This document shows positions 62,304 to 64,000 of a stretch of 64,000 nt of DNA, piece by piece. The notes under the pieces were generated by a model. The model had not been told where the DNA came from, did no database searches, and worked only from the letters and a program-made list of their open reading frames with translations. The DNA lies in contig NZ_JACHFM010000002.1 in NCBI RefSeq assembly GCF_014201905.1, forward strand, positions 248,001 through 312,000. Reading direction: 5' to 3'. The DNA comes from Amaricoccus macauensis. Lineage in GTDB: Bacteria > Pseudomonadota > Alphaproteobacteria > Rhodobacterales > Rhodobacteraceae. Numbering within the stretch: the first letter of the stretch is position 1; every line of letters starts with the position of its first letter. A program made the translations under genes and the position numbers.

Positions 62304-63086
62304 ATGGCGCATGAGCTGAAGACGCGGTCCCAGGAGCGGGACGATCTCGATACCCCCGAGATCCGCGAGGCGCGCATCGATCTGGCGGCCTGCCTGCGGA
62401 TGGCGGCCCGCCTCGGCCTGCAGGAGGGGATCTGCAACCACTTCTCGGCTCTGGTGCCGGGGCACCCCGACCTCTTCCTCGTCAATCCGTACGGCCTCGC
62501 CTTCGAGGAAGTGCGGGCGGCGGACCTCGTGATCTGCGACTTCGATGGCAATGTCGCGCAAGGCAGCGGCGCGCCCGAAGCGACCGCCTTCCACATCCAT
62601 GCGCAGCTCCACCGGCTGAATCCCCGGGCTGTCGCGGCCTTCCATACCCACATGCCGAATGCCACCGCGCTGGCGATGACCGAGGGCGAGCCTTTCGTCT
62701 ACGCTGGTCAGACGTCGCTCAAGTTCTGGGGCAGGGTGGCCTATGACCGACAGTACAATGGCCTCGCGCTCGACGCCTCCGAGGGCGAGCGCATCGCCAT
62801 GGCAATGGGCGATGCGGACATCGTCTTCATGCAGAACCATGGCGTCATGGTGGTCGGCCCGACGATCGCGGAAGCCTGGGACGACCTCTACTACCTCGAA
62901 CGCGCGGCCGAGGCGCAGGTGAAGGCGCTCTCGACCGGCCGGCCGCTGGTGCCGGTCTCGCCGCAGCTCGCCGAAAAGACCGCCCGCCAGATGCGCGACG
63001 GCGACGCGGAAAGCGCCCGCATGCACCTTGCGAGCGTTCGCCGGATTCTCGGACGCGCCTCTCCGGGCTTCGACGCTCTGGAGTGA
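62304..63086 (+). CDS. Class II aldolase/adducin-family protein
   Basis: 260 aa. Zn-ligand pattern of the AraD/FucA family: HTHMPNATAL (two His) and a third His in MQNHGVMVVG, plus EATAFHIHAQLHRLN. N-terminal LRMAARLGLQEGICNHFSAL. Members act as aldolases, epimerases or decarboxylases on phosphorylated or carboxylated substrates. It lies 152 bp after the CoA-transferase, with a weak stem-loop (GGGAGC/GCTCCC, 62164-62182) between, so it may be a separate unit. A decarboxylase or aldolase step feeding the aromatic pathway is possible but unproven. Confidence 0.8.
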   Translation: MAHELKTRSQERDDLDTPEIREARIDLAACLRMAARLGLQEGICNHFSALVPGHPDLFLVNPYGLAFEEVRAADLVICDFDGNVAQGSGAPEATAFHIHAQLHRLNPRAVAAFHTHMPNATALAMTEGEPFVYAGQTSLKFWGRVAYDRQYNGLALDASEGERIAMAMGDADIVFMQNHGVMVVGPTIAEAWDDLYYLERAAEAQVKALSTGRPLVPVSPQLAEKTARQMRDGDAESARMHLASVRRILGRASPGFDALE

Positions 63087-63207
63087 GGGTGGCCGGGTTT
63101 CCGCGGGCGACCCTGATCCTGGCCGCCAGCGGCCGCTCCTGCACTTGAACCCCGTCCGGGATCTGAGCCTCGCGGGCGTGCGCTCTGCTCCGGTGCCGGT
63201 CCGCGCG

Positions 63208-63690
63208 TCAGCGAGCGCAGGTTTCCGTTGGTGCCGCAGCTGAGCCGTGCACGTAGCTGGCGAGGGAGGCGAGACTGTTCTCCCAGCCGGACCGGTGGCC
63301 CGCGACATCATCCTGACCATCGAGGTAGAGGCCCTGTTCGACAAGCCTGACCCGGGTTCCCTCGCCCGCCGGCTCGAATGTGACGGCGACGGTGCCGGCA
63401 AAGATGAGCCGGGCATCGCTGACCAGCGACGTCGAAAAGACGATCCGTCGGCCCGCCTCGATCTCGAGATACCGGTTCTCGTTGATGTATTGCCGGCCGC
63501 GCACGAGCCCGAAGCGGCAGACATCGGTATCCCCCACTGCAAAGCGGAACCGCTCGAAGCGGAATTCCCATCCCTCACCGGGATCGCTCCACGTCCGCTG
63601 AGCGTCCTCCGTTGACCAGGCCGAGAACACGGCGTCGACCGGTCGCGCGAACTCCCTCGTCAGATCGACGGTTCCTTCAATGATGCTCAT
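63208..63690 (-). CDS. SRPBCC (AHA1/START-like) domain protein
   Basis: 160 aa from the ATG at 63690 (MSIIEGTVDLTREFARPVDA). Pattern of Activator-of-Hsp90-homologue-like small ligand-binding proteins: VDAVFSAWSTEDAQRTWSDP, IVFSTSLVSDARLIFAGTVA and VRLVEQGLYLDG near the C-terminus, GWENSLASLASYV. Often paired with ArsR regulators or hydrolases; function unknown. Divergent from the GlxA-like gene at 63796. Confidence 0.8.
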   Translation of the reverse strand: MSIIEGTVDLTREFARPVDAVFSAWSTEDAQRTWSDPGEGWEFRFERFRFAVGDTDVCRFGLVRGRQYINENRYLEIEAGRRIVFSTSLVSDARLIFAGTVAVTFEPAGEGTRVRLVEQGLYLDGQDDVAGHRSGWENSLASLASYVHGSAAAPTETCAR

Positions 63691-63795
63691 GGTACAGTCC
63701 TCCTGGGGTGGCCGTGGGCAGATACTGGCCCGGGATGCGGGCGATGAGCAGCGGTGGACTCGACGCTTTCGGGGGATTCGTGCCAGGATTTGCCG

Positions 63796-64000
63796 ATGGC
63801 AACAGCCGCGCGCCCCGCGGAACCGCTTCGCATCTCGATCCTGAGCCTGCCGGAAAGCGGGACGATGGCGGCCTTTGGCCTGCACGAGGTTCTCGGGAAC
63901 ACCGCAACGGATGCGGATGCGCTGTCACGGCCGATCCGGCCGGTGCTGGTGGCACGCAAGCGCGGCGCGTTCCGCTCCAGCACCGGATTGCAGGTGACGC
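63796..64000 (+). CDS. GlxA-family (DJ-1/PfpI plus AraC) transcriptional regulator, N-terminal fragment
   Basis: Starts at an ATG (MATAARPAEPLRISILSLPE) and runs off the right edge after about 68 residues. ISILSLPESGTMAAFGLHEVLG matches the first strand and helix of the amidotransferase-like domain of GlxA-type AraC regulators; the HTH would lie beyond the window. Divergent from the SRPBCC gene. Confidence 0.65.
   Translation, partial: MATAARPAEPLRISILSLPESGTMAAFGLHEVLGNTATDADALSRPIRPVLVARKRGAFRSSTGLQVT

Overview
The window is very GC-rich (strong G/C preference at third codon positions, many GTG starts and ATGA stop/start overlaps). Its gene families (two ribose-type and one peptide-type sugar/peptide ABC importers, an SqrR/BigR-type ArsR repressor, hydroxyquinol catabolism, D-apiose catabolism) point to a heterotrophic alphaproteobacterium, most likely Rhodobacterales or Rhizobiales. 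I cannot name the genus. No rRNA, tRNA, phage or transposase gene was seen. Almost everything is transport plus catabolism, as in an accessory region or second replicon.

Layout. 1-2291: the start of an RbbA/YhiH-like double-ABC efflux system with its HlyD adaptor. 2500-8172: an iron-siderophore island, with a TonB-dependent receptor convergent to a four-gene FecCD-type ABC importer. 8416-20458: a complete oxidative D-apiose module read leftwards (GntR regulator; D-apionate lactonase ApnL; D-apiose dehydrogenase ApsD; a RuBisCO-like protein; kinase OiaK; oxidoisomerase ApnO; a CUT2 sugar ABC importer with two permease genes). Two copies of a ~212-bp intergenic element interrupt this operon. 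20743-30765: a second sugar locus (SDR dehydrogenase, aldonolactone oxidase, a second CUT2 importer, another SDR, a LacI regulator, a Gfo/Idh/MocA dehydrogenase).

30783-37669: a dipeptide/oligopeptide-type ABC operon with a glycerophosphodiesterase and a HAD phosphatase. Three of its genes carry frameshifts or a premature stop and two more carry suspicious lesions, so it is either decaying or locally mis-sequenced. 38026-40183: a YegD-like Hsp70 homologue and an IclR regulator. 40402-45797: an RND efflux pump, its adaptor and a DUF2892 protein, divergent from an ArsR repressor with the two cysteines of persulfide sensors, then an exported hemerythrin-like protein. 46034-50051: a TetR-HlyD-FtsX-ATPase efflux operon with a small membrane protein.

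50205-50294: an orphan one-spacer type I-E-like CRISPR remnant without cas genes. 50344-64000: an aromatic catabolic island. A LysR regulator is divergent from an intradiol dioxygenase, maleylacetate reductase, a Liv-type ABC importer, a TfdB-like flavin hydroxylase, a second intradiol (hydroxyquinol) dioxygenase and 3-oxoadipate CoA-transferase, followed by a class II aldolase-like protein, an SRPBCC protein and the start of a GlxA-type AraC regulator. Together these genes would import an aromatic acid or phenol, hydroxylate it towards hydroxyquinol, cleave the ring, reduce maleylacetate to 3-oxoadipate and activate it with CoA.
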